Origin: Neisseria macacae ATCC 33926
GTDB taxonomy: Bacteria; Pseudomonadota; Gammaproteobacteria; Burkholderiales; Neisseriaceae
DNA: 64,000 nucleotides
Direction of reading: 5' to 3'
Assembly (NCBI RefSeq): GCF_022749495.1
Contig: NZ_CP094241.1
Coordinates: 2,418,001-2,482,000 of the forward strand
Shown here piece after piece: positions 63,850-64,000 of this stretch. Each line of letters starts with the position of its first letter. The stretch's first letter is position 1. The position numbers and the translations under genes were made by a program. Below the pieces are notes generated by a model. That model ran no database searches. It was not told the DNA's origin and was given only the letters and a program-made list of their open reading frames with translations.

Positions 63850-64000
63850 ATGAAAAGAGTTTTATCCGTAGCCGCCGCACTATTCTGCCTTGCCGCCTGC
63901 AACCCCGAACAGGGCGATGCGGTGTCGAAAGCCGCCTCCGATACGGTTCAAACGCTGACGAGCATGGACGGCAAAATTTCCATCTCCGTCCACAACAGCC
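63850..64000 (+). CDS. N-terminus of a lipoprotein (3' truncated by window)
   Basis: An open frame runs off the right edge. It encodes MKRVLSVAAALFCLAAC, a lipoprotein signal peptide with lipobox Cys17, then NPEQGDAVSKAASDTVQTLT and a region with alternating hydrophobic residues (KISISVHNS). Several in-frame ATG codons lie upstream (63832, 63835, 63844), so the start is approximate. Family not recognised. Confidence 0.65.
   Translation, partial: MKRVLSVAAALFCLAACNPEQGDAVSKAASDTVQTLTSMDGKISISVHNS

Overview
The window is chromosomal DNA from a commensal Neisseria, most likely of the mucosa/sicca/subflava/flavescens group. The evidence is the dense DNA uptake sequence in its AGGTCGTCTGAA form (the mucosa-type variant, not the ATGCCGTCTGAA of gonococci and meningococci), Correia repeats (CREE/NEMIS), a PorB-type porin, an IS1106-like element, and gene clusters arranged as I recall them in meningococcus (pilMNOPQ-aroKB, ponA-engB-cytochrome c4-resB-ccsA, petABC, the dcw cluster). 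The species call is inference.

Layout. 0-2 kb: end of a membrane-protein gene, a HIT protein and an LD-carboxypeptidase lipoprotein. 2-11 kb: porin, truA, the fimV/tspA envelope gene, then yciB-yciI-bolA-two PpiC/SurA-like foldases. 10.7-13 kb: a nitric-oxide module (nnrS, hemerythrin protein, nsrR). 13.5-15.7 kb: tonB-exbB-exbD. 16.4-20.1 kb: the cytochrome bc1 operon petABC and a Nif3-like gene. 20.3-27.4 kb: metR, a TerC/CBS/CorC membrane protein, a TfpX/TfpZ pilin accessory protein, an MFS exporter, fabI and mscL.

27.4-31.8 kb is an accessory island, strikingly AT-rich and free of uptake sequences. It opens with a solo end of an IS1106-like element and the relic of an integrase-core transposase, then carries a tight four-gene operon: a cGAS/DncV-like nucleotidyltransferase, an E2-E1 fusion (Cap2-like), a JAB/JAMM isopeptidase (Cap3-like), and a protein with a PD-(D/E)XK-type nuclease signature. 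This is a type II CBASS anti-phage system with an unfamiliar putative effector in the last position, and it is the most interesting object in the window.

31.8-43.6 kb: avtA, then the division/cell-wall cluster on the minus strand (mraZ-rsmH-ftsL-ftsI-murE, an unrecognised acidic protein, a LytM-type lipoprotein, an unrecognised membrane protein, murF, mraY). 43.9-46.7 kb: a MidA-type methyltransferase, two tRNA genes and a frameshifted IS1106-like element with intact ends. 46.9-56.5 kb: aroB, aroK, pilQPONM (minus) and divergent ponA. 57-64 kb: engB, cytochrome c4, resB-ccsA, a class II glutamine amidotransferase, nrdR, and the start of a lipoprotein gene.

Inverted pairs of uptake sequence act as terminators after many genes. 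Six Correia elements in several size forms, plus decayed fragments, sit in the intergenic gaps.
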